Source: Zea mays
Taxonomy: Eukaryota > Streptophyta > Magnoliopsida > Poales > Poaceae
Direction: 5' to 3'
Assembly (NCBI RefSeq): GCF_902167145.1
Contig: NC_050104.1
Location: forward strand, 104,481,849 to 104,545,848
DNA: 64,000 nt
Shown here: piece after piece, positions 11,742-22,630 of the stretch
How positions within the stretch are numbered: position 1 is the stretch's first letter
Layout of the letters: each line of letters opens with the position of its first letter
Translations under genes and position numbers: made by a program
The notes under the pieces: model-generated
Told to the model about the DNA's origin: nothing
Database searches by the model: none
Seen by the model: only the letters and a program-made list of their open reading frames with translations

Positions 11742-14700
11742 TGTAACACCCACTTTGTAATTTGCTAGAAATAATACCAATAGAGAAACAATTTCTCTTT
11801 ATGTGAGTTTGATCTTTATGCATCATCATATGTGAACACCATGCCCAAAAACAATTAATAAAAAGATATGCTACTAAATCATTGCATCATGCTGAATATT
11901 TTATTTGTGTGTGCATTTTTGTGACAATATTATAATAATGTAAAAATAAATATGTTAAATATCCAGATGGGGATTTAAATCCTAAAATAATCCTAGAATT
12001 AAGAAAAGAGAGAAGGAAAAGATTATACAAAATAGAGGAAAATAAATATATGAAATAATACATTTTGTTCCTACTAATATTTTAATTAAGGCATTTAACT
12101 CAGGTATGATGCTCACAAACAAGTTTGAATTCAAAATGGAGATTTAAAAGTGAAAAGAAAAGAAAATGAAAAAGAAAAGAAAAGAGGTACTGTGCTTGCC
12201 TGGGCCGGTTTTCACCTTTTCGGCCCATCTTGTGATCTCTTCTGCGCGGCCCACTCCTCCACCGCGCGCTTGCGCTCTCTGCCACGCGGGCCCCTTTGGT
12301 CAGCTTCGTATCCTCCCCGCCTGCGTTCCTCAGCCGGGTCAATGACGTGTGGGCCGTAGTCGCTGTACACCTTCCAATAACAGAATCACGGCAGCTTCTT
12401 CTTTCACCGCGCAACAAACCAAGGCCATCACCGTGATTCTCGCCGCAGCTCTAGCTAGCCCCAACCACCTCGCCCACTTCACCGAGAGATAAGTAGCGGG
12501 TTGGCCCCCACCTTCTCCTCGACCCTAAATTCTCTGCTCTCAGCCGATAGGGCGCCTACCCGTTCAAGCGCGACTCACCGCCACTGGCGCTCTGACAGCG
12601 TGTGCCCTAGATCGGTGCCACTCCGTACTTCGACCTGCGTTATACCTCCGTCGAGTCATCTGGGATTTAATCGGTGACTTCCCCTTGTGGATTGGCGGCC
12701 GGAGCCTCGCAATTGGTCGCCGTGGTACTATCCCCTCCGTGTGCGCCGTGACCAGAGCTGGGCACTGCCAGAGCCGGGGTAAGAATTCTATTTCCGGGAT
12801 CGCCATCCCCTGAATTTCATTTTGCACCCGAGTTTCATGGGAATCGTGTACCGATTGGGGCATCGGGCGTCTCAACCATGGCGAGCCGCCGTGGTGCCAG
12901 GCGCGGGCGCCGCCGTCTCGGTTGGTCAGAGGAAGGAGATAGGCGTGATCCGTTGATTTAGCAGGCAACGACTGCGATTAGAAGATCATACCCCTTCGTT
13001 TGAATAACTCGCGCGGCCGTAGATCTTTGATCCGTTGGCTCAGATCTCGTCCTGCTTCATTAAATTGTGACCGTCGGTCGTGGATCGAGTGGACACACTC
13101 GTGTAACCGTTTACCGCGGCCGGGATCTAATCCTCACCATCCGTTTTGGATCGGGCGGCCAGTAAACCTTGATACCTCTTCGGTGATCACATATTGCAGT
13201 TAGACCCTTAGGTTTTTAGAAAACAGAACCCGCGGTCCACGGTGGGGTTGGACTGAGTCTCGGGATTATTTGTTAAACAACCCCTGACGTTCCTGGAAAA
13301 TGAGGCCTAGTCCAGTACTTGTTTAAATCGATTAAATGAATTAGAAATGGGATTTATAATATGAAAATAAACCCTAGAACTTGTAAAACTCATAGAAAAT
13401 CCATTTTTGGTCCAAATTAACCCATTCCAGTTCCTAAAATTTTGTAATTTTATTCTCTAGTACTTAGTGCCTCTGTTTTGTCATGAACACAGTAAGAAAT
13501 TTAATTCCTCACTTAATCTATTTTAAACACATAAAACCTTTGAAAATCCATAACTTAAAATTTATAACTCGAAAAATTATGATTCCTGTTCCTAGGTTTT
13601 TATTTTAATATGTAGAATATTTCAGTGTAATTTGTTCACATGCTTGGTGTGATGTTAATTTTTCCCTGCATATTGTGCTTGTTTGTATTGTGGCGAGTAG
13701 AAGAGCCCGTGACTGAGGATCTTGGTGAGCAGCAGATTGAAGTAGCTGAGCAGGAGCTCATTGAAGGCAAGTTGTGCCCTTGACCACTTTTTACCCAATA
13801 ATGTTCTTTAATATCAATTATTCATGCATAGGTTAATTTTGATGGGACCCAATAGGTTACCCTAGATTGTTTATCTCATTACCTTGTTTACCCCTGAATC
13901 ACTTGGGTAGTTTGCTATTGCTTTATATGGTTTTGGGATAATTATTCATTATATCTATGTTCCAATTATTCTTGTTATTCTATTTATGTTCATGTCAAGT
14001 TCATTAATGTTAATTGGAACATAGAGCTTAACTTGAGAACCACGTGCCACCACAAGGGTTTAATGGGACGCCCTTGGCTGACTAATTAGGAAAGCTAGTG
14101 GAAGACTACCTTACCCGAAAGGGGCAATGGCAGTAGGGGAGTGGTCAGTGTAGGGAGGTCCTTGGTTGATTTTGCTGCGATGGCGGTCAGACAAGAACCC
14201 TGCATTGGAGCTTCCTATAAACTGTAGCGGGTTTTCGGAAGCTAGTGGAACTTTGTAAAGGCCTCGTAGTGTTGCCCTGCCGCGCTTCCTAGGTAGAGGT
14301 GTATGGGATTCGCGACCCCTTGGCAGATAGGTAGCATGACTTGTGGGTAAAGGGTACAACCTCTGCAGAGTGTAAAACTGGTATACTAGCCGAGCTCACG
14401 GTCATGAGCAGCTCAGGACTCTCTGATGATTAATTTATGGAACTTAAATTCAATTTTGTCATTTGCATATGCATGGGTTTATTATTAATTTTGTTCTATT
14501 ATTTATTAAGGTTTGGTATTTACTTACATCTAGTAATTGCTAATAAAAGTTTGACCAACATTAAAAGCAATGCTCAGCTTTAACCATTCTCTTTGATAAG
14601 CCTTACACTCCATGAGCTCCCACCTTTGGTGAGTTCATGTCACATTATTCCTCACGACTTGTTGAGCGATGAATGTATGTGAGCTCACCCTTGCTGTCTC

Positions 14701-14978
14701 ACACCCCCCCCCACAGGAGAAGAACAGGTGGTTCAGGAGGAGCCACAAGGCGAGGAGTATGATCTGATCTAGGTGGCGTTTCTCAGTTGACATTGGCGCC
14801 AACGATCCTTAGTTCGTTTTATGTTTATCCTTTTATTTTGTAATAAGTCTTCCGCTATGTAATAAATACTCTAATGTTTTATGACATTTATCTCTATACA
14901 CTCTGTTATTATATATGTTGTCTTCTTGGCGCATGTATGAGATGCACCTGGCTTTGTTCCTTAAAGCCGGGTGTGACA
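11742..14978 (+). repeat. F 3' LTR
   Basis: 3237 bp, TGTAACACCC to GTGTGACA. It is the longer copy, retaining 13101-13320, which the 5' LTR has lost. Other differences are scattered single bases and a C-run length change near 14703. Confidence 0.95.
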
Positions 14979-14983
14979 AGTTT
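14979..14983. repeat. Target-site duplication of F, right copy (AGTTT)
   Basis: Identical to 5101-5105; E1 pol resumes at 14984. Confidence 0.95.
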
Positions 14984-15507
14984 ATACTCCTAAGTTTGGT
15001 CTTTGGTACCCCAAGGGATCCACCTTTGATTTAATAGGATATTCAGATATTGATTGGGCAGGGTGTAAAATTGATAGGAAGAGCACATCAGGGACTTGTC
15101 AGTTTATGGGGAGATCCCTGGTGTCTTGGGCTTCAAAGAAACAAAACTTAGTAGCTCTTTCTACCGCCAAAGCCGAGTACATTGCCGCAGGCCATTGCTG
15201 TGCATAATTACTTTGGATGAGGCAAACCCTCAGGGACTATGGCTACAAATTTAGCAAAGTCCCTCTCCTATGTGATAATGAGAGCGCTATCCGCATGGCG
15301 GATAATCCCATTGAACACAGCCGCACTAAACACATAGACATTTGATATCACTTTCTAAGGGATCACCAATAAAGGGGAGATATCGAGATAGCTTATGTTA
15401 GCACCAAAGAACAATTAGCTGATATCTTTACCAAGCCATTAGATGAGAAAACCTTTACCAAACTTAGGAATGAGCTAAACATTCTTGATTCTCGGAATTT
15501 TGATTGA
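14984..15507 (+). pseudogene. pol: E1 pol, part 2: RNase H (broken)
   Basis: Continuation of E1 pol after F. It reads the copia RNase H domain: GYSDIDWAGCK (about 15040), the KKQN segment, CDNESAIRMADNP (about 15270), HSRTKHIDI (about 15318) and the terminal [13 protein letters not shown] (about 15415-15450). Stops interrupt it near 15207, 15343 and 15370. The AEAEYIAAG motif of A and B reads AKAEYIAAG here (Glu to Lys, about 15172), which hits a conserved position. It ends at TGA 15505-15507, matching the C-terminus of A's pol (21821). Confidence 0.9.
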
Positions 15508-16258
15508 AACTTTGCACACATAGCTCATTTATATACCTTTGATCATATCTCTTTTATGTCTATGACTAATGTGTTTTCAAGTTTATTTCTATGCTAAGTC
15601 GTAGATTGAAAGGGAAATGGAGTCTTCGGCGAAGACAAGGCTTCCACTCCACTCTATCGGTATTATTTACCCTTCGCCGTCACTCCACATCACTCCAAAT
15701 TGGTATAATCCTTCACTCTTATTTTGTACCAATGGGGATAAAGTAAAAAGGGCTCCCCAAGTCTCCATTTTTGGTGATTAATGCCAAAGGGGGAGAAAGT
15801 TTTAAGCCCAAAGCAAAAAGGACCACACCACCACCTAATTTTTAAATTGTGTTTCGAAAATTTTATTGGTATATTTCAAATTGGTATGTGTTATTTTCAA
15901 TTGGTATCTATCAAAACCCTCTTGAAAACTAAGAGGAGAATTTCAATTCAGGGGGAGTTTTGTTTAAAGTCAAAGGAAAAGCATTTCAAATCTTAAAAAT
16001 GCTTCTTGCAATCTTATTCATATACCTTTGACTATTTGCAAAAGAGTTTGAAAAGATTTTTCCAAAAGAATTTGCAAAAACAAAACAAGTGGTGCAAATG
16101 TGGTCCAAAATGTTAAATATCAAATCAAACTTATATACTTAGAAATACTTTCATTTCAAAATAACTTATGCACATCTATCAAAATGCAAGCTAGTTACAT
16201 TTCTATACTTTATATTTGCTTCGGTTTATGTTGGCATCAATCACCAAAAAGGGGGAGA
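15508..16258 (+). other. E1 3' untranslated region with repeated polypurine tracts
   Basis: Non-coding stretch between pol and the 3' LTR. It holds three purine runs of the AAGGGGGAG type: 15786-15799, about 15949-15957, and the final one at 16245-16258 that abuts the LTR. Sireviruses are known for multiplied polypurine tracts here. No env-like ORF is present, unlike element B. Confidence 0.75.
16245..16258 (+). promoter_or_regulatory. E1 polypurine tract
   Basis: AAAAAGGGGGAGAT immediately before the TGAAAGGG LTR start, the plus-strand primer position. Confidence 0.85.
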
Positions 16259-17464
16259 TTGAAAGGGAAATAGTCTCAATATTTCCTATAATCGATTTTG
16301 GTGTTTGATGACCTTCACAAACCTTGTGGACTAACCAGTTTGCCCAGTTGATCATTTCACAGGTGCATAAGTTCATTTACAACCATTCTAAGTCGACTGT
16401 CCGGAACACCGTAGATTATTCCGGATAGGAGAAGCTTTTTGGAAAAACACTTACGCGCTGACCGTCCGGGCCCTTGCGGCGGACCGTCCGCGGCACCAAG
16501 GTGACCCTCGGACAGGAACACTACGGACCATCCGATGGAGAAGCGAGCACCGTCCGAGACCAAGTGCGGACCGTCCGCCCTCAGGCGCGGACCGTCCGGT
16601 CGGTGAAAACCAGAAAAACCCGAAGGTGACGGGTTCGGTAAAATGTAATTTTAGCATCCTCGCGGACTGTCCGGGGTGCATGACCGAACCGTCTGCGACT
16701 GCTTTATCTGACATCTGACGACGCATTTAATGCATAGAAGCCGTTGATATAGTTGTTACTGCTGACCGTGCGATTTCAGCCGTTGATGAACAGGGGCGGA
16801 CCGTCCGGACCAGGGGCGCAGACCGTCCGCGATTGGCAGAAAAGGAGCAACGGCTAGGAAGTGGTTGGGGGCTATAAATACAACCCCAACCACCTCCATT
16901 CATGACAACCAAGCATTGCAATCTTTCACATTCAATACAAGAGCTAGCAATCCATTCCAAGACACAATCAAAGCTTTCAATCTCTCCAAGTTCCACAATT
17001 GAGACAAGTGATCATTAGTGATTAGTGACTTGAGAGAGAGTGATCCGTGTGTTATTTGTCGCTCTTGTCGCTTGGCTTTTGCAATCGTGCTTTCTTGTTC
17101 TCTCATCCTTATTCTCAAGTGACTTGTAATCAAAAGCAAGAGACATAAGTGTGTGGTGGTCCTTGCGGGGTCTAAGTGACCCGTTTGATTAAGGAGAAAG
17201 CTCACTCGGTCTAAGTGTCCGTTTGAGAGAGGGAAAGGGTTGAAAGAGACCCGGTCTTTGTGACCACCTCAACGGGGACTAGGTTCTTTGGAACCGAACC
17301 TCGGTAAAACAAATCATCGTGTTCATCCGCTTTATTTCTTGGTTGATTTGTTTTCCCTCTCTTTTGGACTCGAATTTAATTCTAACGCTAACCCTGGCTT
17401 ATAGTGTGTGCTTAAGTTTGTAAATTTCAGATTCCGCCTATCCACCCCCTCTAGGCGACTTTCA
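16259..17464 (+). repeat. E1 3' LTR
   Basis: 1206 bp from TGAAAGGGAAATAG to CTAGGCGACTTTCA, ends typical of Ji/Opie-type Sireviruses. A TATA box (CTATAAATA) lies at 16872-16880. Upstream of it, 16380-16830 carries many copies of the palindromic core CGGACCGTCCG. Sequence after 17464 belongs to a different (gypsy) element, so E1 inserted into that element. Confidence 0.9.
16872..16880 (+). promoter_or_regulatory. E1 LTR TATA box
   Basis: CTATAAATA in a GC-rich setting within the LTR, downstream of the palindromic repeats. This is the expected Pol II core promoter of the element; the start site would be about 30 bases downstream. Confidence 0.7.
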
Positions 17465-18282
17465 ACAGGTCCATTTGGGGCTTGGGAAACGATCACAATG
17501 GATTTTATTGATGGGCTCCCTTCATCAAGCCATGCCAACTGTATTCTAGTGGTCGTGGATAAGTTTACCAAGTATGCTCAATTTATCCCTTTATCACATC
17601 CTTACACTGTCAGTTCTGTTGCTCAAGTGTTCTTTGTCAACGTGTACAAGCTCCATGGTCTTCCTTCTGACATTATCTTAGACCGGGATCCAGTCTTGGA
17701 ACCGATCTGAAACTCAGCTCGTCCTACCACCCACAAACAGATGGGCAAACAGAGCGTGTCAATCAATGTTTGGAAACCTTTTTACGCTGTTTCACCAGTG
17801 CTTGTCCAAAATAGTGGAAGGATTGGTTGTCTGCAGCAGAGTTTTGGTACAATACAAGCTTGCATTCATCCCTCGGTTGTTCCCCATTTCAAGCATTGTA
17901 TGGCCGACAGCCTAGGACCCTTGGTCTCACTATCAATGACGCTGCTCCAGCAAGTTTGTCCGCTTGGCTGCAGGAACGCTCGGTGATGCAAGAGCTTATT
18001 CATCAGCATCTTCTGCGCGCCCAGTCCAAAATGAAACGACATGCTGATAAACACAGGTCAGAACGTACATTTCAAGAGGGTGATTGGGTATATCTCTGGC
18101 TCCAACCATATGTCCAAGCTTCTGTTATGCCACGTGCATATCACAAACTGAGTTTCAAGTTTTTCGGTCCCTACAAAATTCTGGACAGGTCGGCCCAGCA
18201 ACAGGAGACCAATATGCCTGAAGGACGTGGACATCGTATTCAATGCAGCAACCCTCGCGTGTATGGGTCTGAGTGGGTCTAA
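17465..18282 (+). pseudogene. pol: G: Ty3/gypsy integrase fragment
   Basis: Reads a chromovirus-like integrase: MDFIDGLPSS (first Asp, about 17500), LDRDPVL where the second catalytic Asp region should be, then a deletion/frameshift near 17700, [14 protein letters not shown] (Glu, about 17720-17765), a TAG near 17812 and the frame 17827-18282. After KILDR (about 18180) the sequence jumps to a tail ending NPRVYGSEWV-stop at 18280-18282, the typical C-terminus of this group, so the segment between has been deleted. The 5' part of G should lie left of E1, outside the window. Confidence 0.85.
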
Positions 18283-18450
18283 AATTCAGTTGGTCTGGTG
18301 TAGGAACGACCTGGGATATATCATCCTTGTACTGTGACTGAGGACGGCAACCAAAAACATATTCTGTAATGATAGACTGCCCAGCCTCCGACTTCCTCCG
18401 TATCTCTCTGCTTCCTGTGTGCTTCCATTCTGTTAGATAGGTTAACAGGG
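18283..18450 (+). other. Possible remnant of G's 3' LTR
   Basis: Directly after G's stop codon. TGTAGGAACGACC begins at 18299 and TTAACA ends at 18447, which would fit LTR termini (TGT...ACA), but 149 bp is short and no second copy is in the window. It may be an internally deleted LTR or coincidence. Confidence 0.3.
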
Positions 18451-18530
18451 GCGGTGCGAGTAGCAGCAACAGCAAGGGCGAGAGTAGGGATGGTGAGCAG
18501 GGGCGAAGGAGAGATGGTCTTGGGTCAGCC

Positions 18531-18537
18531 TTATATA
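18531..18537 (-). promoter_or_regulatory. Promoter-like TATA box, minus strand
   Basis: On the minus strand the sequence reads GGCTATATAAGG, followed by a CT-rich leader-like stretch (18500-18430) and a first ATG near 18418 opening only a short ORF (about 35 codons). Upstream on the same strand lie two G-box hexamers at 18822-18838 and then AT-rich DNA. This resembles a plant Pol II promoter, either from a host gene whose body is lost or from an LTR. No coding region follows, so the assignment is weak. Confidence 0.35.
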
Positions 18538-18821
18538 GCCGGAAGAGAGCGAGGGAGAGAGGCGACGGCTTGAACGAGCTTGAAGGCCATTAATGGTGGT
18601 AACGTCTGGAGTAACAGTCTGCATTTGCGTGCTGTAATGAGGAGGCAGACGGACGCAGGGTGCGGCTGTGCGCAGCTGGCGAGACGGTTCGGCGCGGCTG
18701 GGCGCTGGGAGGCGAAGGAGCGCTCGACGCATTGCGTGGTGGCGGGCGGCGGCGAACCGGCAGCAAGGCGAATCGGCGCTCGCAGCAGCTGAACGAGGGC
18801 TTAAAGAAGCCTTTAAGCTGA

Positions 18822-18838
18822 CACGTGGGTCCCACGTG
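18822..18838. promoter_or_regulatory. Paired G-boxes (CACGTG, CACGTG)
   Basis: CACGTGGGTCCCACGTG contains two CACGTG hexamers in a near-perfect 17-base palindrome. G-boxes bind bZIP/bHLH factors in plants. They lie about 290 bp upstream of the minus-strand TATA box. A further inverted repeat, CTTAAA-TTTAAG, lies at 18800-18818. Confidence 0.4.
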
Positions 18839-18904
18839 CTAGAGAGACAAAGGGAGAGTCGGAACGTTTGTCGGGCCCTTGCTGCCAGACGAGCGAGCGT
18901 CCAG

Positions 18905-19325
18905 ATTTTCTTTTTTCTTTTTTTTTGAAATTCATTTCCTTTTATTTTTTATTTCAGATTATATAGATATTAAAATACTCTATAAATTATAATAAATCTA
19001 AAACAATTTATAATTAAAAGTACTCAATTTTCAGAATAAATAATTTTTGGTAAATTTTATTTATTTTAATTGGGCGTAAAAAAGAATAAATTAAAATAAA
19101 GTTGTAATTTACAAACAAAGAGATCATGCACCACTTTACTTATATCCCCACTTTAATTATAATTTTTTAGTTATATCCCCACTTTAATTATAAAAACACT
19201 TCACCAGGTACATTTTAGTTATTCGTGAAATTGTTAAACTCAGTTATATCCCCACTTTAATTATATTTTTTAATGAAAATGAATAAACTAGATTATTTTT
19301 AATTGATAGATTTGAGTTGTTATAG
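18905..19325. other. AT-rich spacer with a triple 22-bp direct repeat
   Basis: Very AT-rich DNA without ORFs. The 22-mer starting TTATATCCCCACTTTAATTA occurs at 19140-19161, 19171-19192 and 19244-19265. I see no terminal inverted repeats that would make it a recognisable miniature transposon. Confidence 0.6.
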
Positions 19326-20467
19326 TAACAAACCCAATGTTTTTTACTTTCGTGTATTTAGGAGCAAATGCTACATCTTGGTCAAGAAAGGTAGACATTC
19401 AAAGTTTGCTCCTAAAGTTGTTGAAGGGTTTTTACTTGGTTACTATTCAAATACAAAGGCATATAGGGTCTTCAACAAATCTTCAGGTTTCAGGTTTAGT
19501 TGAAGTCACTAGTGGTGTTGTATTTGATGAGACTAATGGCTGATGAAAACGAGGTTCCAACGGCCGCAATGAGGACTACGGCGATAGGTGATGTGCGACC
19601 ACTAGAACACCAAGTACAAATCAACCTTCTTCCTCAAAGATGGTGCAATCCCCAACTCAAGACGAGGAACATGTACCTCAAGACGACGACCGCCCGAGGG
19701 CGTCTCGAGAAGACGACGACTGCTCGAGGGCATCTCGGGAAGACATCGACCGCCCGAGGGTGTCTCGGGTACCCGAGAGATTACTTCAAGACGACGGTCG
19801 CCCGAGGGTGTGGATCAAGGGGAGCACGAGAACAAGAAGAAAAGGCAGAGGAAGAAGTACCACATGCACCTCCAACCCAAGTTCGCGCCAATATTCAAAG
19901 GAACCATCCATTGGATCAAATCCTGGTGACATCAGCAAGGGAGTTAAACGCGTTCACATAATGCTAACTTCTGTGAGCACTACTCCTTTGTTTCTTCTAT
20001 TCAGCCTTTCAGGGTAGAAGCCTTGCATGATCCGAACTGGGTGTTGACCATGTAGGAGGAGCTAAACAATTTCAAGAGAAATGAAGTATGGAGTTTGATG
20101 CCACATCCTAAATAAAATTTTGTGGGGACCAAGTGGGTGTTCCGCAACAAACAAGACGAGTACAGGGTGGTGACAAGAAACAAGGCGAGACTTGTGGCAA
20201 AAGGATATGCCCAAGTCGCAGGTTTGGATTTTGAGGAGACTTTTGCTCCTATAGCTAGGCTTTAGTCTATTCGCATACTATTATCCTATGATGCTCACCA
20301 TTATTTTAAGCTCTATCAAATGGACGTGAAGAGCGCCTTCCTTAATGGGCCAATCAAGGAGGGTGTACGTGGAGCAACCCCTGGCTTTGAGGATGACAAG
20401 TACCCTGACCAGGTGTATAAGCTCTCTAAGGTGCTCTATGGATTTAAGCAAGCCCTAAGAACATAAT
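19326..20467 (+). pseudogene. pol: C part 1: copia integrase C-terminus to RT start (broken)
   Basis: Resembles E1 from about 3480 onward: KPNVFYFRVF, KGRHSKFAPK, GVVFDETNG (about 19335-19540), then a divergent linker and the RT start ([24 protein letters not shown], about 20125-20220). Many stops and frameshifts are present, including TAG near 20054, TAA near 20113, a frame error near 20367 and a stop at the conserved Trp near 20464. Everything upstream of integrase is missing. It ends where a partial LTR of element A begins. Bases 20026-20470 recur at 44896-45340. Confidence 0.88.
19677..19815 (+). repeat. Short tandem repeat in C's integrase-RT linker
   Basis: About four degenerate copies of a unit near 30 bp containing GACCGCCCGAGGG and GTCTCG. 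In one frame they read repeated DDxRPRASRE-like peptides. The E1 counterpart (3840-3960) is instead a Gln/Asp/Glu-rich stretch, so the repeat is specific to C. Confidence 0.65.
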
Positions 20468-21034
20468 ATGGTCGTTGGGAGGGGCTGCTGTCGATGGGCG
20501 CATCGGACACTGTCCGGTGCGCCAGCCACGTCACCCAACCGTTAGGGTTCGACCGTTGGAGCTTCTGACAGCTGGGCCACAGGAGAGTCCGGTGGTGCAC
20601 CGGACAGTCACTGTTCACTGTCCGGTGCGCCTTCTGGCGCCTGCTCTGACTCTGCGCGCGCTGTCCGCGCACTGTTCACACACTGTTCACTTTTGCAGAC
20701 GACCGTTGGCGCTGTTAGCTGTTGCTCTGCATGGCACACCGGACAGTCCGGTGAATTATAGCGGAGTGGCTTTCCAAAAACCCGAAGCTGAGCAGTTCAG
20801 AGTCGTTCTCCCTGGTGCACCGGACACTGTCCAGTGCGCCAGACCAGGGCAGCCTTCGGTTGGTTTTGCTCCTTTCTATTTGAACCCTTTCTTGGACTTT
20901 TTATTGGTTTGTGTTGAACCTTTGGCACCTATAAAACTTATAATCTAGAGAAAACTAGTTAGTCCAATTATTTGTGTTGGGCAATTCAACCACCAAAATC
21001 ATTTAGGAAAAGGTTTGACCCTATTTGCCTTTCA
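20468..21034 (-). repeat. A 3' LTR, truncated
   Basis: On the minus strand it begins TGAAAGGCAAATAGGG at 21034 and matches the solo LTR from 46685 leftward to about 46102; the remaining half is deleted. The joint to C at 20468-20470 shares ATG with both parents. It contains CCGGACAGTCCGG-type palindromes. Confidence 0.88.
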
Positions 21035-21820
21035 ATCTCCCCCTTTTTGGTGATTGATGCCAACACAAACCAAAGCAAATATATAAGTGCAGAATTGAAC
21101 TAGTTTGCATAAGGTAAGTGCAAAGGTTGCATGAATTTAAACCAATTTATACTTTCTTAAGATATGCATGGATTGCTTTCTTTCTTTTAATATTTTGGAC
21201 CACACTTGCACCACTTGTTTTGTTTTTGCAAATGTATTTGGAAATTATTTTTCAAAGTCTTTTTGCAAATAGTCAAAGGTATATGAATAAGATTTCGAGA
21301 AGCATTTTCAAGATTTGAAATTTTCTCCCCCTATTTCAAACGCTTTTTCCTTTGACTAAACAAAACTCCCCCTTAATGAAATTCTCCTCTTAGTGTTCAA
21401 GAGGGTTTTACCGATTGAGATAGAATTTTCAAAGATACCAATTGAAAACATTAAACACTTAAACTTGTTTCGAAATTTTTTAAATTGGCGTCGTGGTGCG
21501 GTCCTTTTGCTTTGGGCTAATACTCTATCCCCTTTGGCATTACTCGCCAAAAACGGCGTCTTTATAGCCATTTTTAAATTCTCTCCCCCTTTGGCAAACA
21601 ATATATGAGTGAAGGATTATACCAAAGTGGAGAGCAATGCGGAGTGATGGCGAAGGGTAACTAATACCGGTAGAGTGGAGTGGAAGCCTTGTCGTCGCCG
21701 AAGACTCCATTTTCCTTTCAATCTATGACTTAGCAAGAAACACACTTGAAAAACACATTAGTCATAGCACATGAAAGAGATAAGATCAAAGGTACATAAA
21801 TGAGCTATGTGTGCAAGGTA
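21035..21820 (-). other. A 3' untranslated region with four polypurine-like tracts
   Basis: No ORF. On the minus strand, purine tracts with a GGGGGAG core occur at 21581-21594, 21365-21376, 21325-21336 and next to the LTR at 21035-21050. Only the last is placed to prime plus-strand synthesis. The arrangement parallels E1 15508-16258. Confidence 0.75.
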
Positions 21821-22630
21821 TCAATCAAAATTCTGAGAATCAAGAACGTTTAGCTCATTCCTAAGTTTGGTAAAAATTTTCTCATCTAATGGTTTGGTAA
21901 AGATATCGGCTAATTGTTCTTTGGTGCTAACATAAGCAATCTCGATATCCCCCCTTTGTTGGTGATCCCTCAAAAAGTGATACCGAATGGCTATGTGCTT
22001 AGTGCGGCTGTGCTCAACGGGATTATCCGCCATGCGGATTGCACTCTCATTATCACATAGGAGAGGGACTTTGGTTAATTTGTAACCATAGTCCCTAAGG
22101 GTTTGCCTCATCCAAAGCAATTGCGCGCAACAATGGCCTGCTGCAATGTACTCGGCTTCGACGGTAGAAAGAGCTACTGAATTTTGTTTCTTTGAAGCCC
22201 AAGACACCAAGGATCTTCCCAAGAACTGACAAGTCCCTGATGTGCTCTTTCTATCAATTTTACACCCTGCCCAATCAGCATCTGAATAACCTATTAAATC
22301 AAAAGTGGATCCCTTGGGGTACCAAAGACCAAACTTAGGTGTATGAACTAAATATCTCAAGATTCATTTTACGGCCCTAAGGTGAACTTCCTTAGGATCG
22401 GCTTGGAATCTTGCACACATGCATACAGAAAGCATAATGTCCGGTCGAGATGCACATAAATAGAGTAAATATCCTATCATTGACTGGTATACCTTTTGAT
22501 CTACGGATTTACCTCTCGTGTCGAGGTCGAGATGCCCATTTGTTCCCATGGGTGTTTTGATGGGCTTGGCATCCTTCATTCCAAACTTGTTAAGTATGTC
22601 TTGGATGTACTTTGTTTGGCTGATGAAGGT
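21821..22630 (-). pseudogene. pol: A pol 3' end: RT C-terminus and RNase H
   Basis: Starts abruptly at the deletion joint 22626-22630 inside RT, reads YIQDILNKFGMKDAKPIKTP and [18 protein letters not shown] (22620-22364), meets a TGA just before LRYLV, then continues as an intact RNase H (22360-21821) with [36 protein letters not shown] and [10 protein letters not shown]. It is nearly collinear with E1's RNase H but without E1's stops and with the catalytic Glu retained. Confidence 0.92.

Larger units (their letters stand above)
5106..14978 (+). mobile_element. F: Ty3/gypsy chromovirus (Tekay/Prem1-like), gag-protease deleted
   Basis: Complete from LTR to LTR with a perfect 5-bp target duplication. 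LTRs are unusually long (3015 and 3237 bp) while the internal part is only about 3.6 kb, because gag and protease are missing. Long LTRs plus a C-terminal chromodomain point to the Tekay/Del clade of chromoviruses; the family name is a guess. The two LTRs differ at few positions apart from one 220-bp gap, so the insertion is fairly recent. Confidence 0.92.
1..17464 (+). mobile_element. E1: Sirevirus-type Ty1/copia retrotransposon, 5' end outside window
   Basis: Sense-strand gag, protease, integrase, RT and RNase H follow in copia order, then a 750-bp untranslated stretch, a polypurine tract and a 3' LTR. The element is split at 5106-14978 by gypsy element F; removing F plus one copy of the AGTTT duplication restores a continuous pol. 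The 5' LTR, primer-binding site and first part of gag lie left of the window. Gag and pol resemble element A (minus strand, 20468-44895) closely, so the two belong to the same or sister families (Ji/Opie type, name not verified). Many nonsense codons and frameshifts make it inactive. Confidence 0.9.

Noticed and set aside
16259..17464. TSD search for E1 (ACAGG after its 3' LTR)
   Set aside because: The matching left copy would be outside the window, so no target duplication can be claimed.
20468..21034. Considered as an independent solo LTR
   Set aside because: It leads directly through a polypurine tract into A's untranslated region and RNase H, so it is A's own truncated 3' LTR.
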